A stretch of DNA of 64,000 nt from positions 2,418,001 through 2,482,000 of the forward strand of contig JAKNDB010000109.1 of the NCBI GenBank assembly GCA_024305405.1. Reading direction: 5' to 3'. Below, piece after piece: positions 27,201 to 40,078 of the stretch. The notes under the pieces were generated by a model, which saw only the letters and a program-made list of their open reading frames with translations, had not been told where the DNA came from and did not search any database. A program made the position numbers and the translations under genes. Positions within the stretch are counted from its first letter, which is position 1; each line of letters opens with the position of its first letter. The stretch comes from Dirofilaria immitis (taxonomy: Eukaryota; Nematoda; Chromadorea; Rhabditida; Onchocercidae).

Positions 27201-29751
27201 GGGAACTTTGAGAACGAACCCAGCAATCAGCTCAGTTAATAATATTTTCTGATAATCGCCTTACAATTTCATTCAATAAAAAATCTTTCCCGGATAAAAA
27301 AATCTATCCGTCTGTGTCAAATTCAAAAAAAAAAATTTTCTCGAATACCTCTAATCCATAACTTGTTTCTGATAGAAATCCAAAAATTTCGAGTTTCTTT
27401 ATGGTGAAAACTAAACATCAAGTACCGTTAGATTCTGGAGAAACTTTTGTTTACGTATATCATTGCAGGGAAAGGATAAGAATTAGAAGTCATTTACCTT
27501 ACTATAATTTCAATCTTTAGTGCCACTACTATTCTTATTTCTTGCTACTACCACACAAATGGATGTGAAATCTGGGAATGATATTTCGAGTTTTGGATAA
27601 ATTCCGAGAAGTGAGAAAAGTAATCGCTAAATTAAATTCATTCCATTTACGTTTATACATTATTCTCCAGCTGTTCCCTGCTACAAAACCATCTTGCCTC
27701 AAAATAATTGGCATTAATTTCCTCTTTAATTTTTCAATTAATTAACATTAATTAAAATGAGCTTCATGATACCTTTAGAATCCAGTGAGAAAATTCTATA
27801 ACAAGTTTTTCCATTTTTTCTGACAAACTTACCAAGAAGAGATTGTTTTACGTGAACAGCAATGTAAAAAAAATCCTTCCTCCAAATAAAGCACAACGTT
27901 AGGAATTTGGAAATATTCTTTTTCCTAGTAAATATTGAAACTCAATTTGCATATAACAGAAATTATAACTTTCAAAAATTGCAACCTTATCGATAGCACA
28001 TATTAGAATTCTTGCAGATTAATTTTTTTATGATGTTTTACTCTAGCTATCAATCCTCTTCATGAAAATTACGTTTACTAAATTCTGGATACTTTCTGAA
28101 AGATAAACTTTAGAAATTGGTCAGAACATTTTTCTCGATTTTTGCCGAGAAAGTGGTAAAACATTATTACCAGGATTTTGCAAAGCATGAAAACGAAACA
28201 CTTGTCTAGCAGACTAGAACAATTTATGTTATATAATACGAAGAACTATGGATTTTTTTAAAGAATACAATTAACAGAAGAGCATCCTCGAAATCAACAA
28301 ACAGGTGGAATTTAACCAGAGCAGAAAAATCTCACTGAATCTTTCAATACTTCTTAAATCAATTCCAAAAACTTCAAATTATTGTGCTAACTTATACCTA
28401 TTTTTCATTCTTAAGTTTTGAACGACGAATTTCTGATGCATATACCAAAGTCTGAAATTAGCTAGATTTCAAAACAGCCTCTGAAAATATTCGCCGACTT
28501 GATGAAAGTAAAAATTTCTAATTCATGGCGAAAATGAAAATGGGAGTAAGGATACAAACAGAGGAAAGCAAGAAACTATACAATGTAAAGGGCAATAAAT
28601 ACAGCGGTCTCTGCTTCCAAAAGTACTGGAACAACTTCATTAATTTTTAGGCAAATACTGGAGGATCCAAAGTACCACAAGAAAGTTTCGAGATAAGCGT
28701 ATTTAAAACCTACAATAGTCATTCAAAATAATCATGCATTCGGCTAAATCAGACAAGAATGAGAGAAGATACCAAATGTTTCACATGCACCAATTCAAGC
28801 TTCGACTCAAGAATTTTTGGGTTCCTGTCACCACTTTTCATTAGTATTCTTTAGCTAAACTGGAACCATGGATGATTGGATGATTGATGGAAAAGTTTGC
28901 TCTTCTTCAATCGATAATACATATAAAGAGAGAAAATAGAAACTGCTAATAAAATGCTTGCTAAACCCCATCAAGTTTCTGGTATTGTAGCAAAAGGTAT
29001 GTATAGAATCAGAGAATCAATAACTATAAACAATACGATATAAGGTTGCATGAAAAATCCAAGTTTTGTATGCATTTTGTATGCATTATCCAAGGTAGCA
29101 TTTTCCGATAACAATTAAAATTGGTTATATCGAGTGATCGATATTGGTTAGTAGAAACGCATATATTCGATAACCTTTTATTCTCTACTAATATTTTATC
29201 GACCAACACACCACATTATAACTACCAACAGCTTTTATTGCGATACTGCTTTGATATCTTTGAAGTAGCTTGACTTTTAGGATGAAGTGAATTTTTAGAG
29301 AATGTTTTGAATATTCGCATGTAATATAGATATGTATAAACAATATTGAAATATAACAATATTGAAGTTTTCATATCTACTATACATTACTTTGGTGAGA
29401 TATCAAATATCTATGTTATCATGGATCCATATAAAATTTCAATCTTAAGGTAAAGAACTGATAATGAGACGCAATGATTATTCATCAAAGAGAAATGGGA
29501 AATTAATAAGAAGCCGTATATTCATTTCTAAATAAAAATCAAATCGTTTCAATAAATTCAAAAAAATAACCAATTGGTTGTAAATAATTTTGGCAAAAAA
29601 AGAAGGGATATTATCTAAATTTCACATTTTATCAGAAATACATAAAATGGTAAATTATTTATAGGATTCGCAAAAATTTTCGGTATTTACTGTTTTAAAT
29701 ATAATAATAAATGGGCTGTTTTGGAAATTCGAAAAACTTACTCGAAAACAA
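24261..29751. other. 5.5 kb intergenic between converging genes
   Basis: AT-rich sequence between plus-strand unc-115 and the minus-strand KDEL receptor gene. Several open frames of 60 to 90 codons occur (for example 25116-25322 and 25748-25957), but none shows a domain, conserved motif or a convincing chain of splice sites. No tRNA, rRNA or clear transposon was recognised. Confidence 0.5.
24358..24363 (+). terminator. AATAAA polyadenylation signal for unc-115
   Basis: A canonical AATAAA about 100 bases after the repaired stop codon of the villin headpiece exon. Position and strand fit the 3' end of the unc-115 message. Confidence 0.55.
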
Positions 29752-32324
29752 TTAATTAAAACCAAATCTTTCCAGTGATGACAGAGGAATGGTAAAACCT
29801 TGCACCTAAAAACAATACGATCTATATATAACTAATTTAACACCGGCACATCCGACTATGTAAGCAAACAAACAAATTTTTATAAAATATACGCAGTGAT
29901 GATGCGACCTTTGACAATGAAAAGTCTAGGCAGGAAGCTCCAGATTTTGCGTCCTCGAATCACTAAATAGGAAATAATTATAAAACAAATTCATAAAAAG
30001 ATAATTGATTATAGTGAAACTCAAAAAAAGTTTAGAAATTCAATTTACAGTTACATTTCGAAAATTATATGAAACAGAACTTGGAGGAACAATAGTGAGA
30101 CACACCAAAAGGAAACGAAATAAAATTTACGTAATAAAAAAAAAAAACGATTTATCAAAGAACGCTAACTTCGAACATTACCTCGTGTAACATACAGATA
30201 GAAAAATCAGCATAAAGTACAGTTTGCATGACACCAGCAACAGTTGCAATCGGATCGAAAAATTCCTCAGTGTAATAACGATAAATCCAATTCAAGATAT
30301 ACAAAGCCCGATATGTTCCCAATGCAAACAAATAATGAGCGGTAATTGTTTCTGCACTCCCAGTACGTGAAAGCATGAACAACTGCGGCATAATGGCCAC
30401 TGCTTCCAAATATATGGAAAATGACCAAGCAATCTAGTTAACAAACAAAAATAAGATGGCAAATTATAAAAATACTTGGTTTCACTTATTTTAGAGATGG
30501 TCCTAACTGAGTAATCTAATTCGCACTGGAGAGAGAGAAAAGTAAACAAAACAAATAACTGTGTTACAAATAAGCTCGGCTTGCTATTCTTCGAATGACT
30601 TCATTATTTGTCAAATGATAGTATATGCCTCTGGCAATCATTAAGTTCACTACTGTTTATAATCTAAAAATCCTTCTATTTTAGAAATGTAGCTAAAAAG
30701 TCTGCACATGTTACTTCTTTGTTTTTATTGTTTCGTCACACTATTTACAACACTGATTTATTTACTTGTATTCATTGTATTCCGTTAGAGTTTAACTGAT
30801 ACAGTACACATCTGACGTTTATCCTTTCAAGCTGAGAATATTTCTAACAACTCGAGAAAATTATTGATTCTTTGGCCTACTGCCCTCCCCTCTGCGATCT
30901 TAGAATCAAATTTAACTGATAACGAAAATCTCAAAATCAAATTCGATTCTAAGAAATTATAAATACTACTTCATCAAAACAAATTCCAAAACTGCTGCAT
31001 TAAACTGATACAATTCCGGAATACTAATTTTCTAAAGTATCAAAAAGCATAATTAACCTCTATGAATGAAAACTGATGGTTGATGAGAAGAGCAAGTACT
31101 GCTGATGGAATAATCAAGAATTCTATCCGGAATGTATCGTGATTCCTGAAATCATGACGAAGTAGAAAATGCTTGGAAAAATTTATTTATGGAGATAAAA
31201 TTCCATATAAGAAGAAAATTTCTAAACGATTGGAAACACAGCAAAATCCAATTAAAAATAAGCAAAAAGTTACCTTCCGGAACAGCATAATGAAAATTTG
31301 TTAAAGCAATTATCAGTAGGAACGAAACTTCGTCGACTTTAATAATATTTATTCAAAATAAGAAAAGAAAATCCTACCGGTCATAAGTTGCTCGGAACTT
31401 GAAAAACATCAGATAAACGGTTCCATACGAAGATACAAGGAAAAGATCTGAAAAAATGCAACTTTCTGGTTATGTCATTATTGTTACTGATGATTTCACT
31501 AATTACAAAAAAGGTTTTAGAAGCAAACACGAGTTCGATGTAAACTAATATAACGAATGCAAAAAAATATGCCAGAAGAATGACAGAGTCTATTAGTATA
31601 AATTTCTGCCCATACATCACACATTTATAGAAATATTTTGTTTCATGGAAGTTGAGAAAAACTGAGCTGCAACTTCCATAAAATACTCCACTACTTTTAC
31701 GGTATGATTTAACGATTTTCATACTCATAAGATTCCTATCTATTGTTAGCGGTACAAATGAACTTCCATCTATCGTTACTGGTATAAACGAAAAGAAAGA
31801 ACTATCCAATGCACAATCGATCAAATCGTAATAGTTCATCCTGTTTATTCCCAACATCTATTGAAAATACTTTAATAACAATAAAGAAAAACGTTATGCA
31901 TTCATTAGTCACAATAATTACTTCAATCACCACCTAATCCTGATAAATTTAAATCCAGCAAAGTTATCTTCATAGTCTGTTGCCAAGAGTAAAATCTGCA
32001 TACCTTCATTATTGTATTATATGACGAAATAAAATTGAAGAGATCTAAATAACGCGATGTGAAAACAAATGCAAATAAAAGCTGCGATTTCCCAGAAAGT
32101 CCTGAAATTATCTCATTTTTTAAATACAGCAACAACAAAAGCTTATAGCATCTTGTTATGGAAAATTTTCGACTATGACAGAGATTTTTTCATTTACAAG
32201 GTCTCTAAATATAAGCTGCTGAAAGAACAAACCTGCACAAGAGCGTGTTTTCCATATTTTCACAACTAGTATTACAATAGCAATGAGATGAGAAGAATCA
32301 CCAGCGAAACAGAAATATATTCAT
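29752..32324 (-). CDS. erd-2: ER lumen protein-retaining (KDEL) receptor ERD2
   Basis: Six exons: 32324-32233, 32101-32004, 31447-31378, 31145-31058, 30433-30182 and 29805-29752, about 217 residues when repaired (family about 212). Diagnostic stretches are [67 protein letters not shown] and LNWIYRYY. This multi-pass Golgi/ER receptor returns proteins bearing KDEL/HDEL C-termini to the ER. Three frame breaks are visible: an extra base in codon 5 near 32310, a missing base in the T-run (minus strand) at 31441-31444, and a missing base in the run at 30202-30206 (expected DFFYLYVTR, read DFSICML). The last exon reads [10 protein letters not shown] in the frame most like the family. Its phase does not match the donor after CGAG, so the extreme C-terminus is uncertain. 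Confidence 0.92.
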
Positions 32325-32905
32325 TGCAGTCACGAAATGACAAAATTTCTGCGAGACAGTTTATGAAAATGTAATGCACAGGTTATCTATCGATCTTGCT
32401 TTACAACCTGGCAACCGAGACTTTTGGTGCCTAGAAAAGTAGGGCATTTCCCCAAATGCTGATCGTGGTAATAAGAAAATATATTAAATATTATATATAT
32501 ATTTTTAGCTAATATAAGAATAAATAAGGAATTAAAGAACAAACATAACCATGCATAAAAGCAACCAGGACCACCCTCCAAACAGAAAAACAACAACGAC
32601 GCAACGTGTCAATCCGGATGTATAAAAATCCATTACCAGTCCACTAAATCGCAATTCATATCGAGGGACGAATGAAAAATTTTAATCCCAGCGTTCAGAA
32701 ATGAATATAAAAAGAAAGAGGGGGGACTCCGATGTTCTATCCATAAAACAATTCACCCAAATGATGGTGACTTAAAATTCTCAAATGAATTTTAAGTCTT
32801 AAAACAACGTCTGAGAATATTGGACTTAAAGGATACGTATATATTATTGATGTCTATTCCTGAACAATATTCAATCTAAATATTAATTCACCGAAGAAAA
32901 AAAGC

Positions 32906-33557
32906 TGTAACAAAGGCAACACACTGCTTGCTACTTGTCTCACTTTTGTCTTATAAACCGAAGTTCGAATTTTAAACTCGAATCAATTTCCGAAATGAAA
33001 TTATTGTTGTCGGCGAAAGCCAAAAGTATTATCGGTATAAAAGTATATTAAAGGTTAGAGGATTTAATCATTAGATGAGGGACGTCTAAGGAATAAAAGG
33101 TGATCTAAGCGGAAGGAGAGTCAAATGCATTAAACGGAATAAATTTCGATCCAAGGGCTCACTGTACCAGTTCACTCACTTCCATAAGTAACAGACGTCA
33201 GCCTCATCATCGACAGCTCGTATCAGAATTCACCGAGCGTCTTCAACAGTCCAACGATACAAGCGCCAGTTCGAAGAAGCAAAGATCAATTGAACGTAAT
33301 AAGCAAGAAGTAAAGTGGAAATAGAGTGATAGCAATAAAAGATTTACGACACCTTGCTAAAATCCAAACGACTGTTGATATCCTTTATTCTTTACGGTGC
33401 GTTATTCATCTATTCTATATCATTATTTTAACTATTGGTTTAATTCATAGCATTGTTTAATTCGTATCATAACCTTGTACAATTTACATCATCGTGTAGG
33501 TGCAATGTTGTATTATAACATAACCAATAAAGCCTGTTGTTGACTAACTGAATCACA
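32906..33557 (+). mobile_element. probable solo LTR (Bel/Pao-like)
   Basis: A block starting TGTAACAAAGG and ending GAATCACA (TG...CA termini) is flanked by AAAGC on the left (32901-32905) and ATAGC on the right (33558-33562), a near-match five-base target duplication. Inside are a TATAAAAG box near 33038 and an AATAAA at about 33526, in promoter-then-polyA order as expected of an LTR. It also contains an ATG-less open stretch of about 70 codons (33109-33322). No gag or pol reading frames adjoin it, so a solo LTR is the simplest reading. The family assignment is inferred from terminal sequence and TSD length only. It sits about 0.6 kb upstream of the KDEL receptor start codon. Confidence 0.42.
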
Positions 33558-35618
33558 ATAGCAAAAACGATCAACCTCCAATCAACAAATAAGGAAGAGA
33601 ATCGTATACTCTAATTCTGAAGAATAAAGAAAGGAGTACATAATTTTCTCAACAATTGTTTCTCAAATGATTAGCTATTATAAATTATTGATTTTCATTT
33701 ACAATAGCAACAATAGATATATGGTTTTATCAAGCTCACAGTAACTAGAATAGCGATAAAATAAATGCCTAGTACCGGAGTTCATTCAGTACATATTATG
33801 CAGTTTTAGGTTACGATAGCTCTTTCTGCACGAATTATTATATGTTGACTATCACACAGTAGTTGTGTTGTACTGGCAACAGATAGAGGGATGATAATAT
33901 CAACAGCGATGAATTTCTTATCAGTGGTTAAGAAATTAAATTCTTTATGTGCAGCTACGGTTCATTTTCAATTTATACACTTTACTTAAAATGCATTATA
34001 AAAAGCGTATAAAATCCGACGACTATCAATCGATAAATCCTTCCAACTATTATGTTTCAACCTTCTTATTCTTACATAGCATCAGACAATGTGTATAAAG
34101 TAACCAATACAATCAAATAAATGGTATTATTCATGCAGGAATTTGATACTTAATTTTAGCAGGATTTATTGAAAGCATAAACGAGTCATAGACACCTATT
34201 GCAGTTAATTAATAAACTACCTAAAAATTTATGTTTGTGCAGTAGTTCTGTACAAGCGTAAGTTTGTGTTTTTAAGTTTACAGTAGTCGACGCTACTCAG
34301 AGTCTAGAATTATGGAAGTAGAAATATATAGACAGGTAGGAATGCATATAACTACTCTTTGAGTATAAAACCGTGAAAATATTATTCCTAAGCTTTAAGA
34401 GAATTATAGGCGCATCAAAAAAACTTTTTGCTGGTAGTAAATATGTTCCTGCTGTACAGGTAGCAAAATGCTTTTTCAGAAAGTATATGACTTTTCTGAC
34501 TTTATGAAAGCCCAAGATTAAAGGTCAACAAAAATATTAATGGATTAGCTTTATTCAGTCAACAAATGAAAGTACAAATAGTAATAATCTGAAAACATCA
34601 TGTCCTAGAATGTTTTGTGCATGTAAAATCATTAAAAAAAGTTTTGTTTTTCAGTTCTCATTTTTACATCTGATTAGAAATTTGTTATGTTTGATTCAAA
34701 TTAAAGAGCAATTAAAATCGCAGAAAACTTACAAAACACATGGCAAAAAATGAGAAAAATTTACTGGAAAGGATATATGGTAAGTAAATTATAAAAACTA
34801 ATTTACTGAAGTTGATTCCATTTCTGCCCATTGTTTAATTAATTAAGCTTGATATTCACAAAAATTACAGCAAATCAGTTTTTGTATTGAATTCTGTAAC
34901 GTTACTTTTAGCAGCATGATCACTTTGATGAAGTTGATTGATCATCTCCGATTCAGCTCAAATCAAATTCTAAAATAAAATACATGCAATGACGGTTTGA
35001 ATACACATCACCTACTGCTTGCGCATCACTTACTATTATCAACCGTTGCCTCTTATCACTTATTCATCTTATGCTTTCACAGTTTATCTTAAAATAACTT
35101 CATTTGGATTAATTTAAACAAATATTTTCTCTGTCTATTAGAATGTCTGCATTTCTCAGTAATTAAAAGTTTTTCATCTAATACCATCTAAACTACATTT
35201 GTTGCAATCTGCCTGTCATCCCACATAATTCGAGTTCACATGGTACGAAATATATTTTCATTCATAAGAAAAGATTTGAACAATTGCCTTAATATTAATT
35301 GAATACGCACATTTCTCAAACCATCCGAAAGCCATTTAAATTCATTACCAATTTTATTGGAAGTATGCTTGAAGATGGCTGATATCCCGCCACTTCTCAC
35401 TACTCGCCGAAAGTTTTGCAATCGCGCACGAGTATCTAAATCCTCGAACGAATGTTGTTTGGCGAAATGCCAAGTTGTCAGCTGATTTTTCATCAGTATA
35501 TACTGGAAGGTTTGTGTGTGTGTGTGTGTCTTTGGTGGAGGGAAGGGGTGCGTTGTGTTTTGTTTACAATTTCTCCAAATTCTCTGAATGTAATCCCTTC
35601 CATGGATGGTGGCCATGG
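33558..35618. other. divergent intergenic region upstream of unk
   Basis: AT-rich spacer between the LTR and the first coding exon of the Unkempt gene. No ORF with support. It ends in a (TG)n run at 35513-35529 about 90 bases before the unk start codon. Confidence 0.5.
35513..35529. repeat. (TG)n microsatellite in unk 5' region
   Basis: A run of alternating TG just upstream of the first unk coding exon, probably in the 5' UTR or promoter. Confidence 0.9.
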
Positions 35619-38600
35619 ATGTTGTCCAGTCCAACAGTTAACAGCTCCGAGAAACCGAACCACTTACAGTAAGCATTTGTGGTCTATATCGTTCATAAAA
35701 TATTTGCTTTTTCGCTTTATTCTTGTACATTTTATTTTTGCATCCTTAGAAATATAAATAAAGCGAAAATTTTTCAGTTAGTCGTAATATCGTTCTTCGT
35801 TTCTAATTTTGTTTCGCTTAACGTGATTTAAGCGTACACGTAAGTGATTTTGATGTAACTTTTGTTGATTAGAAAGATATACCATAAATGTTATTCCAGT
35901 TATCAGAAAAGATCTGTTAGCATGTGCTTTCGTTGATCGACTTCATTTTTTTTAGTTACCTTCGTGATTTTCGAGTGGAAGCATGTCCCCATTTTAAACA
36001 GCATCAGTGTCAACAACATCGTCCATATACTTGTTTTAACTGGCATTTTGCTAATCAACGAAGACGTCGTCCTGTAAGACGATCAGATGGTACTTTCAAT
36101 TATTCGGCAGATGTGTATTGTGACAAATATGATGAAAATACTGGTATCTGTCCGGATGGAGATAGGTGTGTTTATGTCATTGAAATATGATTCATTTATT
36201 TGGTACATAGTTAAATTTTGGAATTTTCTGAATTTGAAAAGAGCTATTTAAGTAGCGAAGTCAATAATTATATTATGATATTTCATTTGAACCGCTTTTG
36301 TTTACAGTTGCAGTTTTTTACACCGCGTAGCGGAGATGTAGAACGCAAATATCATCTACGGTACTATAAAACGGCGATGTGTGTACATCCAACAGATGCA
36401 CGCGGTATTTGCGCGAAAAACGGTCCTCACTGCGCGTTTGCTCACAGCGTTCAGGATCTTCGACAAGCTGTGCATGATGCTCAGGAAAGTCAAAATGGCA
36501 CCTTGTTAGATCCAGAAAATCGCGAAAGAACTAGTTTTGTTGTAGAAGATCCCCTTTGGCACGGTAATATATTTTGATTTTGAATTATTATGGATATTCT
36601 TTAATCTGACTTTTACCTTACTGTTGATTTTTTGTGCTCAAAATTTTAATGACTTTCAAAGCACTGAATGGTTTTGCTGCTTGAAAGTGGATTGTTTTTA
36701 GACCAAGTTCATGTTCTGTCATGCTATAAAACTGAACAATGCAAAAACCAGCTCGCCTTTGCCGCCAAGGTTACGCTTGTCCGTTTTACCACAATTCGAA
36801 AGATCGTCGAAGACCGCCAGCTGTGCATAAATACCGGTGAGGATCTATTTACTTTATTTTAGGCGAATATGGGAAATTATTGGGAGTAACTTTTAATTGT
36901 AATAACATTCTATTAAGCGTTAGTTATGTTATACCTGTTTATCCTAAAGTTTTTAAGATCAACCCCATGCCCTACGGCGAAATCAGCAGATGAGTGGTTA
37001 GAGCCAGAACAGTGTGAGAATGGCGATGATTGTGGATACTGTCATACAAGGACCGAGCAACAGTTTCACCCTGAAATATATAAGTCAACTAAGTGTAATG
37101 ATATGCTTGATCATGGTTATTGTCCTCGTGCCGTGTTCTGTGCATTTGCACATCACGATTCAGAGTTGCATGTACAACGTGCACCATATTATCGACCAAG
37201 TAACAATCCAGATGCAACCGTGATGTTGAAACAGGCCAATAGTTCTACCAGTTCAGGAAACGCAGAACCAGCTGCTTCTCCTACATCCAGACCAGGTAAT
37301 GTTAGAATATAATCTTTCGCTCGTAAGTAGATTTATCGAATCTTTTTGTTTTATTAAATCTTCATTTAATTAAATGATCGTTTCAGAAAATCATGTAGTA
37401 CAAACAGGAACACCAGTCGCTACACCCACTTATTCAGTAAGAATTTTCTTTGTGCCATATGTTTTCGTCATTTTGATAAGGAATAAATTTTTTTAATTAA
37501 ACGAGAATTTAGGCAGTTTTGAAACAGAGGCAAGCGCCGGGAAAGACTGTATCATCAACTGCTGGCGATGAAGGGTCTCAAAGCAATTATCCGAAAGCTC
37601 CAGGATTTGAACGTGTTCAAATTTCGGTAATCCATCTCTAACATCCAACTCTTCCAGTTGCGTTTGATAGTTCATTCCGTCAGTTTTTATTGACTAATAT
37701 GTCCGGACCAAATATATTCTTATTTGATTTTTTTAGCCTCAGCGTGTGACAGATAGCGCAATTGGTCGCATACGAACTTCTTCATTGAATATGGGACAAT
37801 TAGATTTAGGTAAATTTATCTTTTATTGTTAGTTCCTTGGTTTTGGCGAATAATGTATCTATACTTTTAAAATTCATGAATTTTTTAAAGGATATTCAGT
37901 AACAAGCGCTAACGAAGCTTTAGTATCGTCGTTACCCACTTTTTCATCTTTGAATGCGATGTCTCGATCCACGTCGGATGCACCAATGCGTGTGCTACCG
38001 GCAGCGATTGACGAACTTTCCTTAGATGAATTATCAGGCAATACACTCTCCCCGATATCCGAACAAAAGGAACACAAGTTTTTGCCTGATTTTTTCACCA
38101 ATCCGCGTAAGCTTTTATATTGGGTGCTCTTAATTGGTCCGAATCTTTGAAATTTGATGCTATCATTGTTAACAGTGTACAATATAAAAACTGACGATGT
38201 AGTATGTAGGATGTAGGTTATGGCAACGTAAGATACAAAAAAATGCTAATTATAGCATATACATTACAGAAATAATTTGAATATCGAATAAAATCCTATG
38301 CTATTTCTTTTTCTAAGAAATAAAATGGTGTATTCAGGCAAAAATTCACATACTCTAATCACTTTAGGTTTACTGAAAAAATGTGTATTAAAATTTAACA
38401 TTATTTACATATTTGCTACTTGGTATTATATTTGATATTCCATGACTGATTTGGGAGACTGGAGTTTTTGATTACTTAAAACAAAATCAGTGAATTTTCC
38501 TGCATCCTGTGATATTAAATATGAGGCTAGAATTTCATTTTGGTCAGAAAAAGGTTGCGAAACATTTTTGTGGCATGACCAGAAGTAGCAAAAACAAAAT

Positions 38601-40078
38601 ACAAAATAAATGTTCTCTTTTTAGCTATGACATCTTCTTCACCGATGCAAATCCCCAATTCGAACTCTCCATTCGGCTCTCCACCGTTAACTTCCCTTGG
38701 CGAATCATTATTTCAACAAAATAAACTGACTATCGATTTGCCTTCAGCAGCTCCACAGTTGAAGGGATTAATAGGATTATCGGGATCACTAGGTCCAGGT
38801 ATGTTTCACTGTTTTGTGTTGCTTATGTGCACATTAAATTTAGTTGTGAATATATATTATTAAATTTAGTTGTGAATATATATTATTAAATTTAGTTGTG
38901 AATATATATTCATGCATATCGGTTATTTCTTCATGATTTTGTGCATCAAACATCAAAAACATATCAAAATTTATACTCAAAAATCTGATTTATTACAATT
39001 TTTAGAACTGTTTCATTTGCAGTATAGAAATGAGTACGGGTTAGGGCTGCAGTTTTAGTTTGCACTTCTACGAAAAAATAGTGTGTTATTTGCTTTCGCT
39101 GAATCTTAATGATATTCCCACAACTTCTTATCTAAAGCATTTTACAAATATCTGCTTTTCTTGATTTTTTACTTTGATCATTAGGAATGAAAATCAGTGA
39201 AGACGTATGCACAAATCCTGTTTCAGTTAATTGGTCTTTCCAGATCTTTTGAAAACGGATTTATCCATGCCGCAACCTGAAATGAGCAAGGAAGAGTTGC
39301 AAAAAGAATTAAAGAGGAAAAGTGAGGAACTAGTAGCTCACCATCAGAAATTGACTGCATGGGAAGAAGGTTTAAAACAAGCACGTCAAGCTTGTGAAGC
39401 GTGGAAGAAGGATGCTGAATATTATCGTCGTGTTGCAGAACAAGCAGAGATTGATAAGTCAAAGGCGCTATACGAACGGGACCAGGTTGTTGCCGTGTTG
39501 TTTTTAAAATTCATGTAATTTTTGGATTCAGTAATAAATTAATTTAGTAATTTCTTAGAAAATATTTTCGTTTTACGAAAGCACGGAAAGTGAAAATTTG
39601 ACAGATTAGATTTTCTATTTGTTGAATAATTTTTATAGGCACTATTACAACTTGATTTGCTCAAGCGTGAGTTGCGAGTAAATACAGCAATTCGACCGCC
39701 GTCACCGATAGACTCCTTACAAAATTTTTCATCTCTAGGATCATTCAATTTGTTTGTGCCGGTGAGTTCTCGTATACCCAGTGATTCTCTTGCTAATTGG
39801 TTCTAACATACTGAAAAATAATTTCTTAAAATTTTTTTAATACTGCTTAGTCGATTTTTTTGAATATTTTTTAACGATATTAGTGAGATATCTTTTGCTT
39901 TCATATTTTTGCGAAATTTATACCACTGTAGATTGAAACCGACGTTCAAAATGAAAGCGGTGGTCCGGTATGTGCACGTTGTGGACGCGAAAAAAGGCCG
40001 ACTCTAGGAACCCTTCTTGCCGTCTTTGCTGTAGTTGATCCTTACAAAATCTCTATATATGTAATCATAGGAAAATAA
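35619..40078 (+). CDS. unk-1: Unkempt-family CCCH zinc-finger RNA-binding protein
   Basis: Thirteen exons: 35619-35668, 35956-36165, 36308-36563, 36702-36836, 36958-37295, 37387-37436, 37513-37626, 37737-37809, 37891-38106, 38625-38798, 39244-39485, 39639-39761 and 39932-40078. The CCCH cluster is highly conserved: CPHFKQHQC...HRPYTCFNWHF, RRSDGTFNYS, YHLRYYKTAMC, CAFAHS, SCYKTEQC, CHTRTEQQFHPEIYKSTKCN and CPRAVFCAFAHH. A Ser/Pro-rich middle and a coiled-coil (39244-39485, AWEEGLKQARQACEAWKK) follow, then a C-terminal CARC. Unkempt binds UAG-containing mRNA and represses translation in neurons. Two frame breaks: one missing base at about 36328 (HR/SGDVERKY) and one in the A-run 36743-36747 (CKK/PARLCRQGYACP). 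The C-terminus is uncertain; the other frame reads NPSCRLCC near 40010-40030. Confidence 0.93.
38834..38911. repeat. 26-bp tandem repeat, three copies, unk intron
   Basis: A unit of 26 bp beginning TTAAATTTAGTTGTGAATAT starts at 38834, 38860 and 38886. The third copy diverges at its end (CATG). It lies in the intron after the exon ending at 38798. Confidence 0.9.

Noticed and set aside
35236..35634. 132-codon minus-strand ORF across the unk first exon
   Set aside because: It has low-complexity His/Thr content from the TG repeat and overlaps a supported plus-strand exon.
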